From the NCBI RefSeq assembly GCF_014695585.1, contig NZ_JACJON010000024.1:1-54535 (forward strand): a stretch of DNA of 54,535 nucleotides. Direction: 5' to 3'. Below the pieces are notes generated by a model. It worked only from the letters and a program-made list of their open reading frames with translations. It did not search any database and had not been told where the DNA came from. The DNA is from Microcoleus sp. FACHB-831. Its GTDB lineage: Bacteria > Cyanobacteriota > Cyanobacteriia > Cyanobacteriales > FACHB-T130. The translations under genes and the position numbers were made by a program. This document shows, in pieces, positions 33,417 through 42,033 of this stretch. Every line of letters begins with the position of its first letter. Position 1 is the first letter of the stretch.

Positions 33417-34517
33417 CTAACGTCCAATTGTAAGCGGTTGTCTGTTGAAAACTGCCTCACCTGTCTGCACGTCAAACCAGTGGATAGATTGCCCAGATAG
33501 TGCCAGCGTTACTTCCTCACCACTCCATTGCTGATCTGGCGGTAACAGCGCACGTACAGTAACGGTTTCTGTCTGCGAACCCTCAACACGCACGCTAATT
33601 AAGTTGTGCATCCCCAAGTTTTCTACTAAGTACACCCGCCCCTTAATTGTCTGTCTATCCTGCGGTTGTGCGAGGCGAACATTTTCTGGACGAATACCCA
33701 GCACAATCTGAGGTGGAGTAGTGGGAATTTCTGGCAGGGATATTCTGAAATTCCCCAACATCGCGTAACGTTCTTGGCAAGGCAGCGTTAGTAAATTCAT
33801 CTGAGGACTGCCAACAAACCCCGCTACAAATTGATTGGCAGGATTGTTATAAATGCGATGCGGCGGATCTAGTTGCTGAACGTCACCCTTATTAAGTACA
33901 GCCACTTTTGTAGAGAGAGTCATGGCTTCTGTTTGGTCGTGGGTGACATAAACAACGGGTACTTTTTGAGATTCAAATAGTTGTTTAATTTCTGCTCTGA
34001 CTCGTTCCCGCAGCAGCGCATCCAGGTTACTAAGGGGTTCATCTAATAAGAATATATCGGGGCGACGTACCAGGGCGCGTGCTAGGGCAACCCGCTGTCT
34101 CTGTCCCCCAGACATTTGACCTGGTTTGCGGTTCATTAACTCTTCTAATCCTAACGCTCGCGAAGCTTCTGCCACGCGCTGTTTGATTTCTTCGCGTGGA
34201 GTTTTTTGCAGCTTTAGTGCAGAAGCAATGTTGTCGGCAACAGTTAAGTGGGGATAAAGAGCATAGCTTTGAAATACCATTGCAATATTGCGATCGCCCG
34301 GTCGTAGATTGGTAACATTTCTATCCCCAATTGTTATCTGCCCCCTCGTTGGTTCTTCCAAACCTGCAATCAGTCTCAATATGGTAGATTTACCACATCC
34401 CGAAGGGCCAAGTAATGTGAGAAACTCTCCATCTTCCACGCTCAAACTTACATCTTTGACCGGGACAACTTTGGGATTGTAGGTTTTATTTAAGTTTCTA
34501 ACTTCGAGTCTAGCCAT
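33417..34517 (-). CDS. Carbohydrate ABC transporter ATPase (MalK/UgpC/GgtA type)
   Basis: 366 residues. ABC domain with Walker A GPSGCGKST (about 37-45), Q-loop VFQSYALYPHLTV, signature MSGGQRQRVALARAL, Walker B DIFLLDEPLSNLDALL and H-loop YVTHDQTEAM. A C-terminal TOBE/OB regulatory domain follows (about 240-366: GIRPENVRLAQ, SVRVEGSQTETVTVRALLPP), as in MalK-type ATPases that energise sugar or polyol import. Last gene of a four-gene operon with permeases and a binding protein. In Synechocystis the GgtA ATPase gene is separate from ggtBCD, whereas here it is linked. The 61-base spacer upstream is filled with GATTTTA heptamers. Confidence 0.92.
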   Translation of the reverse strand: MARLEVRNLNKTYNPKVVPVKDVSLSVEDGEFLTLLGPSGCGKSTILRLIAGLEEPTRGQITIGDRNVTNLRPGDRNIAMVFQSYALYPHLTVADNIASALKLQKTPREEIKQRVAEASRALGLEELMNRKPGQMSGGQRQRVALARALVRRPDIFLLDEPLSNLDALLRERVRAEIKQLFESQKVPVVYVTHDQTEAMTLSTKVAVLNKGDVQQLDPPHRIYNNPANQFVAGFVGSPQMNLLTLPCQERYAMLGNFRISLPEIPTTPPQIVLGIRPENVRLAQPQDRQTIKGRVYLVENLGMHNLISVRVEGSQTETVTVRALLPPDQQWSGEEVTLALSGQSIHWFDVQTGEAVFNRQPLTIGR

Positions 34518-34522
34518 TGTTC

Positions 34523-34550
34523 GATTTTAGATTTTAGATTTTAGATTTTG
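34523..34550. repeat. Heptamer tandem repeat in the ABC operon spacer
   Basis: Three GATTTTA units and one GATTTTG unit in perfect tandem, between the second permease and the ATPase genes. Confidence 0.9.
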
Positions 34551-34578
34551 GATTGAAGTAAGGCTCCGCCTTGTAAAA

Positions 34579-35463
34579 TTAGCCTTTAACAGCACCAGCA
34601 GTTAAACCTTGGACAATCTTGCGCTGGAAGAACAAAACCAGTAAAACAAGGGGCAATGTTCCCAGGACGGTAGCGGCGGCAATTGGCCCGTAAGGAACTT
34701 CAAATACCGAAGCACCACCTAACTGAGCAGCAGCAACAGGAATAGTTTTCCTGGATTCGCTCGTCATAAATGTGAGGGCGAAGATAAACTCGTTCCAAGC
34801 AAAAATAAATGTGAGAATTCCAGTTGTCACCAAAGCTGGAAGAGTCATTGGTAGCAAGATTTGCAATAGCATTTGCCAGGTGTTATAACCATCTACTTTA
34901 GCAGCATCTTCCAAGTCTTTTGGTAATTGCTCGAAAAAGCTTCGCATAACTAAAATTGTCAGGGGCAAATTGATAGCGGTGTAGGGAATAATCAGTGCTA
35001 GATAGTTGTTAGCTAGTCTCAACCCTTGAATAATTTCCAACAGCCCCAGAAACAATAAAATGCCAGGAAATAAGGTAACAATTAAGATGCCTGCGAGAAT
35101 AACTTTTCCACCCCAAAGGCGCAACCGTGCGAGGGCGTAGGCGGCGGGCGCTCCGATTGCTAAAGCCAGAGCAGTAGAAATAATCGAGACTAAGGCACTA
35201 TTAAAAATGTAGGACAAAAACGGGCGACGGGTAAATAATTCAATGTAGTGATTAAGGGTGTACCTAGTGGGGAAATAGACAGTGGGAACGGCGGAAATAT
35301 CCTCATTCACCTTGATTGAGGTTAGGACTTGCCATAAAACTGGCGCTAGGCAGAAAACCACTACTAAAATAACTGCCAGCGTCATTAAAATTTTCTTCCA
35401 GGGGATATTCCTCCCCCTAGTTGGGGTTGGAGTCGTTGGACGTTCTTGGGTAACTACAGCCAT
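34579..35463 (-). CDS. Carbohydrate ABC transporter permease (MalG/GgtD type)
   Basis: 294 residues, six predicted membrane helices. The N-terminal segment ILMTLAVILVVVFCLAPVLW is followed by a long periplasmic loop (SIKVNEDISAVPTVYFPTRY, typical of MalG-like subunits). The cytoplasmic EAA loop is DLEDAAKVDGYNTWQMLLQI followed by LLPMTLPAL, which contacts the ATPase. Second permease of the operon; spacer to the first is 55 bases and contains GATTTTA heptamers. The substrate class (sugar, glucosylglycerol, sucrose or trehalose) follows from the family, not from direct evidence. Confidence 0.9.
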   Translation of the reverse strand: MAVVTQERPTTPTPTRGRNIPWKKILMTLAVILVVVFCLAPVLWQVLTSIKVNEDISAVPTVYFPTRYTLNHYIELFTRRPFLSYIFNSALVSIISTALALAIGAPAAYALARLRLWGGKVILAGILIVTLFPGILLFLGLLEIIQGLRLANNYLALIIPYTAINLPLTILVMRSFFEQLPKDLEDAAKVDGYNTWQMLLQILLPMTLPALVTTGILTFIFAWNEFIFALTFMTSESRKTIPVAAAQLGGASVFEVPYGPIAAATVLGTLPLVLLVLFFQRKIVQGLTAGAVKG

Positions 35464-35474
35464 TTTTATTTTGG

Positions 35475-35488
35475 GATTTTAGATTTTA
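35475..35488. repeat. Two GATTTTA heptamers in the permease-permease spacer
   Basis: GATTTTAGATTTTA lies in the 55-base gap between the two permease genes. It is the same repeat family as in the next spacer and inside pbpC and phnE. Confidence 0.75.
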
Positions 35489-35518
35489 GATTGGTGATTA
35501 TATTGCTGCGAATTGAGG

Positions 35519-36427
35519 TTAACTTAGTCCTGAAGTTTTGGCTCTGGTTCTACTCAGCAAGAAACTAGCGATCGCTACTGCTAAAATCAGCAACAGAAAT
35601 GTCACCACAACCAGCGCCGCGCCATAACCAAAATCCAAATAGCGCATAACCGTTGAGTAAATATACAAAGAAACAACTTCTGTCGCACCTCCAGGCCCGC
35701 CGCCAGTCATTACAGCAATCAAATCGAAAATCCCGAAAGATTGAGCAAACCGAAACAGCAGCGCAATCAAAATTTGCGGCATCAGGAGGGGAAGAGTAAT
35801 TTTGCGGAAGCTTTGCCAAGCAGTCGCTCCATCAATTGCATGGGCTTCATAAAGGTCTGGGGAAATTGATTGCAACCCAGCTAAAAGCAAAATGCTAATA
35901 AAAGGAGTCGTTTTCCAAACATCAGCAAAAATTACTGCCATCATTGCTAGCGTCGGGTCTCCCAACCAGTTAATTCCCTTCTGAATTAGACCTAAGCGCA
36001 ATAAAATATCGTTTACAACGCCAAACTGATCGTTAAAAATCCACGCCCACGCCAGACCAATCAAAGCAGTAGGTAAAGCCCAAGGTAGGATAGCCGCAGT
36101 ACGCACTAAAGAACGTCCCGGAAACTTCTGATTTAAAACCAGGGCAATTCCCAATCCTATTAATAACTCCAGTAGAACCGATACTGTCGTAAAAATTGCC
36201 GTAGTCCAGAAACTCTGCCAAAAACGGCCATCTCCTGCCATCCGCCCATAATTTTCTAAACCAGAGAAGACTGGTTGCAGCTTTGTTCCTAAATTTTGAG
36301 TAAATAAACTCAACCAAAATGCTCGTACAATTGGGTACCCATAAACAAATAAAAGCAGAAGCAACGCGGGGAATATTAATATCCATCCCGTCCGTTGTTC
36401 CCGACCTCGTATTGTATTCAAGTTCAT
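35519..36427 (-). CDS. Carbohydrate ABC transporter permease (MalF/GgtC type)
   Basis: 302 residues, six membrane helices, starting RTGWILIFPALLLLLFVYGY as usual for MalF/UgpA-like subunits. The EAA loop reads DLYEAHAIDGATAWQSFRKI then TLPLLMPQIL. MTGGGPGGATEVVSLYIYS near the C-terminus is a strong family marker. Forms the membrane channel with the MalG-type subunit. It follows the binding-protein gene across a 77-base spacer occupied by a large palindrome. Confidence 0.92.
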   Translation of the reverse strand: MNLNTIRGREQRTGWILIFPALLLLLFVYGYPIVRAFWLSLFTQNLGTKLQPVFSGLENYGRMAGDGRFWQSFWTTAIFTTVSVLLELLIGLGIALVLNQKFPGRSLVRTAAILPWALPTALIGLAWAWIFNDQFGVVNDILLRLGLIQKGINWLGDPTLAMMAVIFADVWKTTPFISILLLAGLQSISPDLYEAHAIDGATAWQSFRKITLPLLMPQILIALLFRFAQSFGIFDLIAVMTGGGPGGATEVVSLYIYSTVMRYLDFGYGAALVVVTFLLLILAVAIASFLLSRTRAKTSGLS

Positions 36428-36447
36428 AATTGATTTTGATTTTTAGT

Positions 36448-36503
36448 AGTAGGGTGGGCAATGCCCACCATTCGGACAATTGGTGGGCATTGCCCACCCT
36501 ACT
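36448..36503. repeat. Nested 23-bp inverted repeat (GGGTGGGCAATGCCCACC type)
   Basis: Arms 36448-36470 and 36481-36503 are perfect complements with a 10-base loop, and each arm holds its own small palindrome (GGTGGGCAATGCCCACC-like). It fills the gap between the binding-protein stop and the permease start. It may stabilise the upstream mRNA or attenuate permease expression, as happens with REP elements in other bacteria. Confidence 0.85.
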
Positions 36504-36504
36504 G

Positions 36505-37830
36505 TTAAATTTTGGCTTGACCAGCTTTAAGCAGCCGGCGCGTTTCATCAGCAGCAGACTTCATTGCTTGTTCGGGAGTCATTCTGTTAGTTAGTGCGGC
36601 GCTGAGGTAGCGTTGCAAAATATCGGATGCTTGGGCATATTGGGCAATTGGCGGGCGTAAAACTGCACTATCTACCACCTCCAATAGCTGCGGGTAGTGA
36701 CCGTATTTAGCAACAATTTCTGGGTCTGTAAACAGCTCTTTTCGACTCGGTACATAACCCGCGTTTAAAATGAATCGACGCTGTGCTTCTCGGCTGGTGA
36801 AATACTTAATTGCTTTCCACGCTTCTTCTGGATGTTTTGAGGATTTCGCAATTCCCAAACCCCAGCCTCCTAAGCAAGCTCCCGCACTTTGACCGGGCGC
36901 GTGAACCATTGGTTTAATTGCAACTTTGCCTTTGATTGGCGAAGTTGGTTCGTTAGCTAGAGGGTAGGCGTAGGGCCAACTGCGTAAAAATGCTGCTTGA
37001 CCGCTTTGGAAGAAGCGTCGCGTTTCTTCTTCTTGGTAAGTAGTTACTCCAGGCGGGGAAACGCCCTCTTTAACTGTGTCTTTGAGAAATGCGATCGCGT
37101 TTAATGTCTCTGGTCTATCTAGTCCAACTTCCAAAGTGTCGGAATTCACCCAAAATCCATTAAATCCTTCCAAGACTTCTACAAACATTGCCACCAATCC
37201 TTCGTATTGGCGACCTTGCCAAACATATCCCCAATTCGCCTTTTTTTGCTGTTGTAAGGCTTTGGAAATTTTCATCAAATCTTCAAATGTTTCTGGTGGC
37301 TGAAATCCTGCTTCTTCTAACAAGTCTTTACGGTAGTAAAGCATCCCCGCATCAGAACGAACGGGAATTCTATACAACCTATCTTCATAACGTCCGCCTT
37401 CTACATCCTTGGGGGAAAATGCCGCTAACTCCTCTTTAGAAATTTTATCTGTGAGGTCTAGCAACCACCCCGCAGCAGCAAATTTTGGCGTCCAGATTAC
37501 GTCCATGTTAATCAGGTCGTAAGGCGATTCACCCAAGATAAAAGCGGAAGTATATAGGTCTTCAAGTAAATTTGTGGCATTCGGCCCTTCAATAATATTA
37601 ATGCGAATGCCTGGATTTTGTGCCTCAAAGTCTTTGATTATCCCCTGTTTCCAGGGCTGGGCATCGGGGGCAGTCATCAACAAGTTGAGGGTGACTGGCT
37701 GTTGAGCCATCACTATCCAAGCTAATAGTATGCTGCCCAACACAATAGAAAAAATAACCCCAAAACGCCCTAACAATCCTAGTTTTTTTAATATTTTTTG
37801 CCGTTGGTTTAGTGGCTGGCGGTACAACAT
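36505..37830 (-). CDS. Carbohydrate ABC transporter substrate-binding protein (GgtB-like)
   Basis: 441 residues. A long N-region precedes a membrane segment (GVIFSIVLGSILLAWIVMAQ), either an uncleaved anchor or a signal peptide; no lipobox Cys is seen. The mature part is a class I/cluster D sugar-binding fold: NLLMTAPDAQPWKQGIIKDF, DLINMDVIWTPKFAAAGWLL, GGWGLGIAKSSKHPEEAWKA, and RRFILNAGYVPSRKEL. It resembles the GgtB osmolyte-binding protein for glucosylglycerol, sucrose and trehalose in Synechocystis, so compatible-solute uptake is my first guess; maltose or other sugars are possible. It is the first gene of the operon B-C-D-A. Confidence 0.88.
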   Translation of the reverse strand: MLYRQPLNQRQKILKKLGLLGRFGVIFSIVLGSILLAWIVMAQQPVTLNLLMTAPDAQPWKQGIIKDFEAQNPGIRINIIEGPNATNLLEDLYTSAFILGESPYDLINMDVIWTPKFAAAGWLLDLTDKISKEELAAFSPKDVEGGRYEDRLYRIPVRSDAGMLYYRKDLLEEAGFQPPETFEDLMKISKALQQQKKANWGYVWQGRQYEGLVAMFVEVLEGFNGFWVNSDTLEVGLDRPETLNAIAFLKDTVKEGVSPPGVTTYQEEETRRFFQSGQAAFLRSWPYAYPLANEPTSPIKGKVAIKPMVHAPGQSAGACLGGWGLGIAKSSKHPEEAWKAIKYFTSREAQRRFILNAGYVPSRKELFTDPEIVAKYGHYPQLLEVVDSAVLRPPIAQYAQASDILQRYLSAALTNRMTPEQAMKSAADETRRLLKAGQAKI

Positions 37831-38495
37831 TGGTAATTTATTAATCGCGAATGGCGAACGCTCGTTACTAAATAGCTAAACTTAATCCTCTCGCTAGCCT
37901 ATTCTGGTGACTGTATGCTAAATTATTAATATAATTAAAATCAATTTTTATTATATTAATCTGACTTAACAGTTGTCATTGCCAGTTTTAAACTTATTAG
38001 ATGATTATGTTTAAAAAGTATAAAATGCACAGGGTTATCTCTAAGCTTTAAATCAGCTTTTTTCTGTTTCTGCGCTTGAGCGTAACCTGCTTATTTTTAT
38101 ACAAAAAAGCTGCGTAATATATGTAAATTAATGTCTCGTTAATGTAATGTCAACCTTCCCAAGATATAACTAGCTAAGAGAAAAAATAGGTTTTAAGGGT
38201 GTAGAATTTGGCAAGCAAAAATGATATAATCCAAGTAAAATAAAGATGAAGTTTTGTTAATTACGCGCTCATAGCGAAGCGGCAATTAGCAAACAAAATA
38301 TGGAAACACAAACGATCCATCATCGTAGCGATCGCAAATTTGCAAATTACCCACAGACTGGAAGTCTGGGGCTAGACAAGCGAAGCCTGCCTACGCAGGC
38401 TGGCATTGAGTCCGCGCAGGCGGACTTAGTTTGTCTAGCCGCGATTTCCAATCGCCATCGCTAGGTATTCTTGCAAAAATGGGATACACGATTCA
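37831..38495. other. 665-bp region with a branched palindromic repeat
   Basis: No gene is seen. The right half of the region should carry the 3' flank of phnE, and the left half the promoter of the sugar ABC operon (reading left). It is AT-rich up to 38270. A compound palindrome flanked by direct repeats occupies 38312-38511 (listed separately). Confidence 0.5.
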
Positions 38496-38511
38496 TCATC
38501 GTAGCGATCGC
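38312..38511. repeat. Branched palindromic repeat flanked by 24-bp direct repeats
   Basis: Outer stem GGCTAGACAA (38370-38379) / TTGTCTAGCC (38431-38440) encloses two hairpins, AGCCTGC/GCAGGCT (38384-38390 and 38395-38401) and AGTCCG/CGGACT (38409-38414 and 38421-38426), a three-way junction. Direct repeats ACGATCCATCATCGTAGCGA (from 38312) and ACGATTCATCATCGTAGCGA (from 38488), both continuing TCGC, lie on each side, 176 bp apart. The core belongs to a repeat type common in filamentous cyanobacteria. The last bases overlap the 3' end of phnE. Confidence 0.8.
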
Positions 38512-40229
38512 CGCACAGAGCTACTAATCGTATCTACTATAAAGGTCAAACCCAGAAAAACTGTTAGAGTCGTAAGTAAGCCTTTGTAGTCAAAGCTACT
38601 TATCTGCTCCGCAAGTATGCGCCCTAGTCCACCTGCACCCACCAACCCCACAATTACGGTGGCGCGGATGCAGACTTCCCAGCGGTAGAGGATGTAGGCG
38701 ATGAACCGGGGAAGGGTGCGGGGTAAGATGGCGTAGAGGAAGATTTGCAAGTTGGTAGCGCCTAATGCTTTGAGCGATCGCATGGGGCGATCGTCTAGAT
38801 TTTCCGTCACTTCAGCCATCAACCGCCCCAAAATGCCTAAGTTGTGCAGGCAAAGCGCGATCGCTCCCGGCAATATCCCCGGAAATAATACAAACAAAAA
38901 CACCAACGCCCAAATGGGTTCGGGAACGGCACGCACAAACAGCAGCAGGAAGCGGGTAAAAATTAGCACAACCAAACCAAATTTTGGATTTTGGATTTTG
39001 GATTTTGGATTATTCAATTCCCCGTTAGATTCAGAAGTCGGCACTAAAAAATTTTTAGCTGCTGGAAAAGAAAGCAAAATTCCGCCCAAACCCGCGCCAG
39101 CCATTGCCAAAATTGACATGGCGAGAGTTTTTGCAGACTCGGCAAACAGCTTACCCAGTTCGCTGACATCGGGGGGAAATGCATCCTTAATTACCCCTGC
39201 CAAAAGCTGGGCGCTTCGCGGTGCCCAGAGTTTGGAGAAGTCTGCATTGACATACCAGAAAGAGAATATTAATAAGACAACAGCAGCCAGCAAGGAAAAG
39301 TTGACGACTGGATCGCCCTCTTTGACACCTTTTTTACGCCCCTTGAGGTTGAGGACGTTAAGATCTAGACGGCTAGGCGCACCCAAGCGATCGCGCAGCA
39401 ACGCACACCATAAATCTGTAGTCCCACTCAACAAAATTAGGGCGATCGTCAAAGTCCAGATTTGCTCGTAACGCAGCGACTTGAGACTAAGGAGAATCTC
39501 ATAACCCAGTCCGCCAGCGCCGATAATTCCCAGAACCGCTGCTGAACGAATCGAACACTCAAATCTATAGAAGCTATAGGAAAGCAGATTAAGGAAAGCT
39601 TGGGGAATCAGGCTATAGGCAAAAGCATTTAAGCGGGGAACGCCACTATTAAGTAAAGCCGTTAGCGCTTGGCGGGGCGTTTCATCTAAAATTTCCGAGA
39701 AGACTTTGGCGGTGATAGCACCAAAAGGGATAGCGATCGCCAGTATCGCCACTAAGGGATCGAGTCCAAATATATTGATAAAAAACAATCCCCAAATTAG
39801 TTCGTGAATTGCTCTAGGGATTGACAAAGCCGCCCGTACCACCAGCCAGGGTGCATTGGGAGCAACCCCGCTACCCCCTGAAGATTGCCACCAAATCTCA
39901 GAAGACAGAACGCCACCCACCAAACCGATAAGCACGCTGAAAAAAGTGCCGCACGCGGCAAAGGCGAGCGTTTTGAAAGTAGCATCCAGAGTTAATTGGA
40001 GAAATTCTAGGCTGAGGTCGGGATGAATAGCAGCAACCAGAAAATCCACGACTGTATTCCAGCCGCCTTCGTTAACTAAATCGCCCTCGAATATGCCCGC
40101 TTTTTGCAAAGACCAGACAACAGACGCCACAAATAGCAAACCCCAAAAGTTAGGCCAGTTAAGCGGTGATGGTCGTTTGGGGAGAGTCGTTGGCGAACTA
40201 TGCACAGTCTTGGTCGCGTGAGGATGCAC
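38496..40229 (-). CDS. phnE: Phosphonate-type ABC permease, two fused PhnE domains
   Basis: 577 residues made of two tandem binding-protein-dependent permease domains. Domain 1 (about 70-270) has the loop EILDETPRQALTALLNSGVP and IGAGGLGYEILLSL. Domain 2 (about 360-575) has LDDRPMRSLKALGATNLQIF and VGAGGLGRILAEQI. A single PhnE is usually about 270 residues, so this is a covalent dimer. It should import phosphonate, phosphite or selenate with PhnC and PhnD. Residues about 406-416 (NPKSKIQNPKF) are encoded by GATTTTG heptamers (38980-39011), an in-frame insertion in a loop near the start of domain 2. The ATPase gene lies 0.95 kb upstream, beyond an opposite-strand gene. Confidence 0.9.
   Translation of the reverse strand: MHPHATKTVHSSPTTLPKRPSPLNWPNFWGLLFVASVVWSLQKAGIFEGDLVNEGGWNTVVDFLVAAIHPDLSLEFLQLTLDATFKTLAFAACGTFFSVLIGLVGGVLSSEIWWQSSGGSGVAPNAPWLVVRAALSIPRAIHELIWGLFFINIFGLDPLVAILAIAIPFGAITAKVFSEILDETPRQALTALLNSGVPRLNAFAYSLIPQAFLNLLSYSFYRFECSIRSAAVLGIIGAGGLGYEILLSLKSLRYEQIWTLTIALILLSGTTDLWCALLRDRLGAPSRLDLNVLNLKGRKKGVKEGDPVVNFSLLAAVVLLIFSFWYVNADFSKLWAPRSAQLLAGVIKDAFPPDVSELGKLFAESAKTLAMSILAMAGAGLGGILLSFPAAKNFLVPTSESNGELNNPKSKIQNPKFGLVVLIFTRFLLLFVRAVPEPIWALVFLFVLFPGILPGAIALCLHNLGILGRLMAEVTENLDDRPMRSLKALGATNLQIFLYAILPRTLPRFIAYILYRWEVCIRATVIVGLVGAGGLGRILAEQISSFDYKGLLTTLTVFLGLTFIVDTISSSVRRSLR
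38980..39011 (-). repeat. In-frame heptamer tandem repeat (GATTTTG) inside phnE
   Basis: Three perfect GATTTTG units at 38987-39007 plus partial units on both sides. On the coding strand they read as CAAAATC units and give NPKSKIQNPK, the same peptide as in pbpC. Confidence 0.9.
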
Positions 40230-40456
40230 GTTAATCTAGGTCAACCTTTGATGATAAGGCTGGAGCGGGTCGCCGACACCGGAGGATATGTGACGACGTT
40301 AATTTTTTTCCTGGTAGAAGGTGCGATCGCCTGAAGTGCAGTTACATACGCGATGTTTCGCGTTTGCCAAACTTATTTAGCAGATTTTAATCTTCAGGAA
40401 ACAAAATCATCAGCTAACCGTCTTGGCTAATACAAATGTACTAACGGTGTTCCCTC

Positions 40457-41143
40457 ATGACTCGCTCCAATTACTTGCAATCTGGAATCTCTGGAATATT
40501 CGCAGTTTCGATGATCGCTGGTGCAGTAGCCCCCATCTTCACTGGTGCGCCTGCTGCGGCTCAATTGCGCCCTGTAATTATATCTCCTATATCTCAAACG
40601 CAATCTGGGGTTAAAACCTCTGTTCCAGCGGGGACTTCAATCGCCGTAGAGTATGACAATACCAATAAAATTGTTGTAGCTCCCAACGAGACAGTACCCT
40701 TAACCCTCAAGGTGGAAAAAACCATTTTCAGTCGCTACGGAACGACCTTAATTCCTGCTGGTAGTCAAGTGGTTGGACAACTGCAACCAGCAACGGGAGG
40801 CTCTCAGTTTGTCGCTAAAAATATAGTCATCAACGGTAAGAGTCAGCCTATCTATGCTAGTTCTAAGGTGGTGACAACAACGCAACAAATCCGTAAAGGA
40901 ACCAGCATAAAGTCGATTGTCAAAGGTGCAGCAGTTGGTGCAGCAGCAGCAGCCGGAATTGCAGCTTTAACGGGCGATCGCGCGATCGCAACTGAAGAAG
41001 TCCTCGGCGGTACGGGTGCAGGCGCTTTAGGCGGCTGGCTGTTGGGACGCCGAGTTGATAAAGTCGTTGTCGTTAACCCCGATACCGATCTTGATTTAAC
41101 TCTAGCTTCGGATATGGGTGTAACAGTCATAGTAAGGCGCTAG
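40457..41143 (+). CDS. Secreted protein with glycine-zipper segment, function unknown
   Basis: 228 residues. Signal peptide about 1-36 (SGIFAVSMIAGAVAPIFTGA...AAA). The mature part has a beta-rich region (KTSVPAGTSIAVEYDNTNKI; TTLIPAGSQVVGQLQPATGG) resembling the TrbI/VirB10-like beta-barrel fold seen in cyanobacterial envelope proteins, then a glycine-zipper-like helix (GAAVGAAAAAGIAALTG and GGTGAGALGGWLLGRR), and a short C-terminal strand (DLDLTLASDMGVTVIVRR). Likely periplasmic or outer-membrane associated. It separates phnE from phnC on the opposite strand. No Shine-Dalgarno is visible before ATG 40457. Assignment to a named family is uncertain. Confidence 0.7.
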   Translation: MTRSNYLQSGISGIFAVSMIAGAVAPIFTGAPAAAQLRPVIISPISQTQSGVKTSVPAGTSIAVEYDNTNKIVVAPNETVPLTLKVEKTIFSRYGTTLIPAGSQVVGQLQPATGGSQFVAKNIVINGKSQPIYASSKVVTTTQQIRKGTSIKSIVKGAAVGAAAAAGIAALTGDRAIATEEVLGGTGAGALGGWLLGRRVDKVVVVNPDTDLDLTLASDMGVTVIVRR

Positions 41144-41175
41144 GTTGTTGTGGAAGGGCGATCGCTTCTAGATGC

Positions 41176-41943
41176 CTATGTTTTGTACAACTGTTCGATC
41201 GTCGTTGATGTTAGTTTTTCCGGGGGTGTATCAAACAAAATGCGCCCCTGCCGCAAACCAATAATACGCTGATAATGGCTGCGGGCAAACTCAATTGCAT
41301 GCAGGCTAGTGACTAAAGTTTTACCAGTTCCTTGACTAAGCTGGCGCAATAAATCCATAATTTCTCGGCTGCGTTCTGGGTCGAGGCTGGAGATAGGTTC
41401 ATCGGCTAAAATTGCGGCGGGATTTTGTACGAGGACGCGAGCGATCGCTACTCGTTGCTGTTGACCGCCAGAAAGCCGATCGGTTCTTTCAAACAGCTTT
41501 TCTGCAATTCCGACCTGTGTCAAAGCTTTAGCTGCTGTTTCTATTTCTAAAGGCCACATTAATGAAACGGCTGCTTTAAAAAATGACCATTTGCCTAAAT
41601 GTCCCGCGTTGACATTGTGAATTACCCGCAGATTATCTACTAGATGAAATTGCTGGTAAATAGTACCAATTTGGCGCTGAAGTTGACGCCGCAACTTTGG
41701 ACGCAGATGCGCTAGGTTGCGACCGAGTACGCACACTTCTCCCTTACTGGGGAGAAGCGTGCCGTTCAGCAAGCCTATTAGGGTGCTTTTTCCCGCACCG
41801 CTGGGGCCAACTAAAGCCACGCGATCGCCTGCTCCAATTTGCAAGTTAATATCTGTCAATGACTCAAAACTACCAAATTTTTGGCTGACATTTTTGAGTT
41901 CAAAAATTGGTGCCTCTCGGTTCATAAACAATATATTTTTCAA
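41176..41943 (-). CDS. phnC: Phosphonate-type ABC transporter ATPase
   Basis: 255 residues. Walker A GPSGAGKSTLIGLLNG, Q-loop IYQQFHLVDNLRVIHNVNAG followed by HLG (typical of PhnC rather than amino-acid ATPases), signature LSGGQQQRVAIARVL, Walker B AAILADEPISSLDP and an H-loop with His in VTSLHAIEFA. It energises the PhnE permease. Another start at 41925 (MNREAPIFELK) is possible. The gene is separated from phnE by an opposite-strand gene and from phnD by about 4.1 kb, so the importer genes are not in one operon. Confidence 0.9.
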   Translation of the reverse strand: MKNILFMNREAPIFELKNVSQKFGSFESLTDINLQIGAGDRVALVGPSGAGKSTLIGLLNGTLLPSKGEVCVLGRNLAHLRPKLRRQLQRQIGTIYQQFHLVDNLRVIHNVNAGHLGKWSFFKAAVSLMWPLEIETAAKALTQVGIAEKLFERTDRLSGGQQQRVAIARVLVQNPAAILADEPISSLDPERSREIMDLLRQLSQGTGKTLVTSLHAIEFARSHYQRIIGLRQGRILFDTPPEKLTSTTIEQLYKT

Positions 41944-42033
41944 GAGTTATTTTTTAAAATCACCACTATACCAATAGCGATATTTGTTGCAACGGCAAAA
42001 GAATATGCATTTCGCTATAAATAGCATGATGAA

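Noticed and set aside
38370-38440. Cloverleaf-like fold as a tRNA gene
   Set aside because: There is no T-loop GTTCGA-type sequence or anticodon arm of correct size, and the sequence fits a known type of interspersed palindrome.
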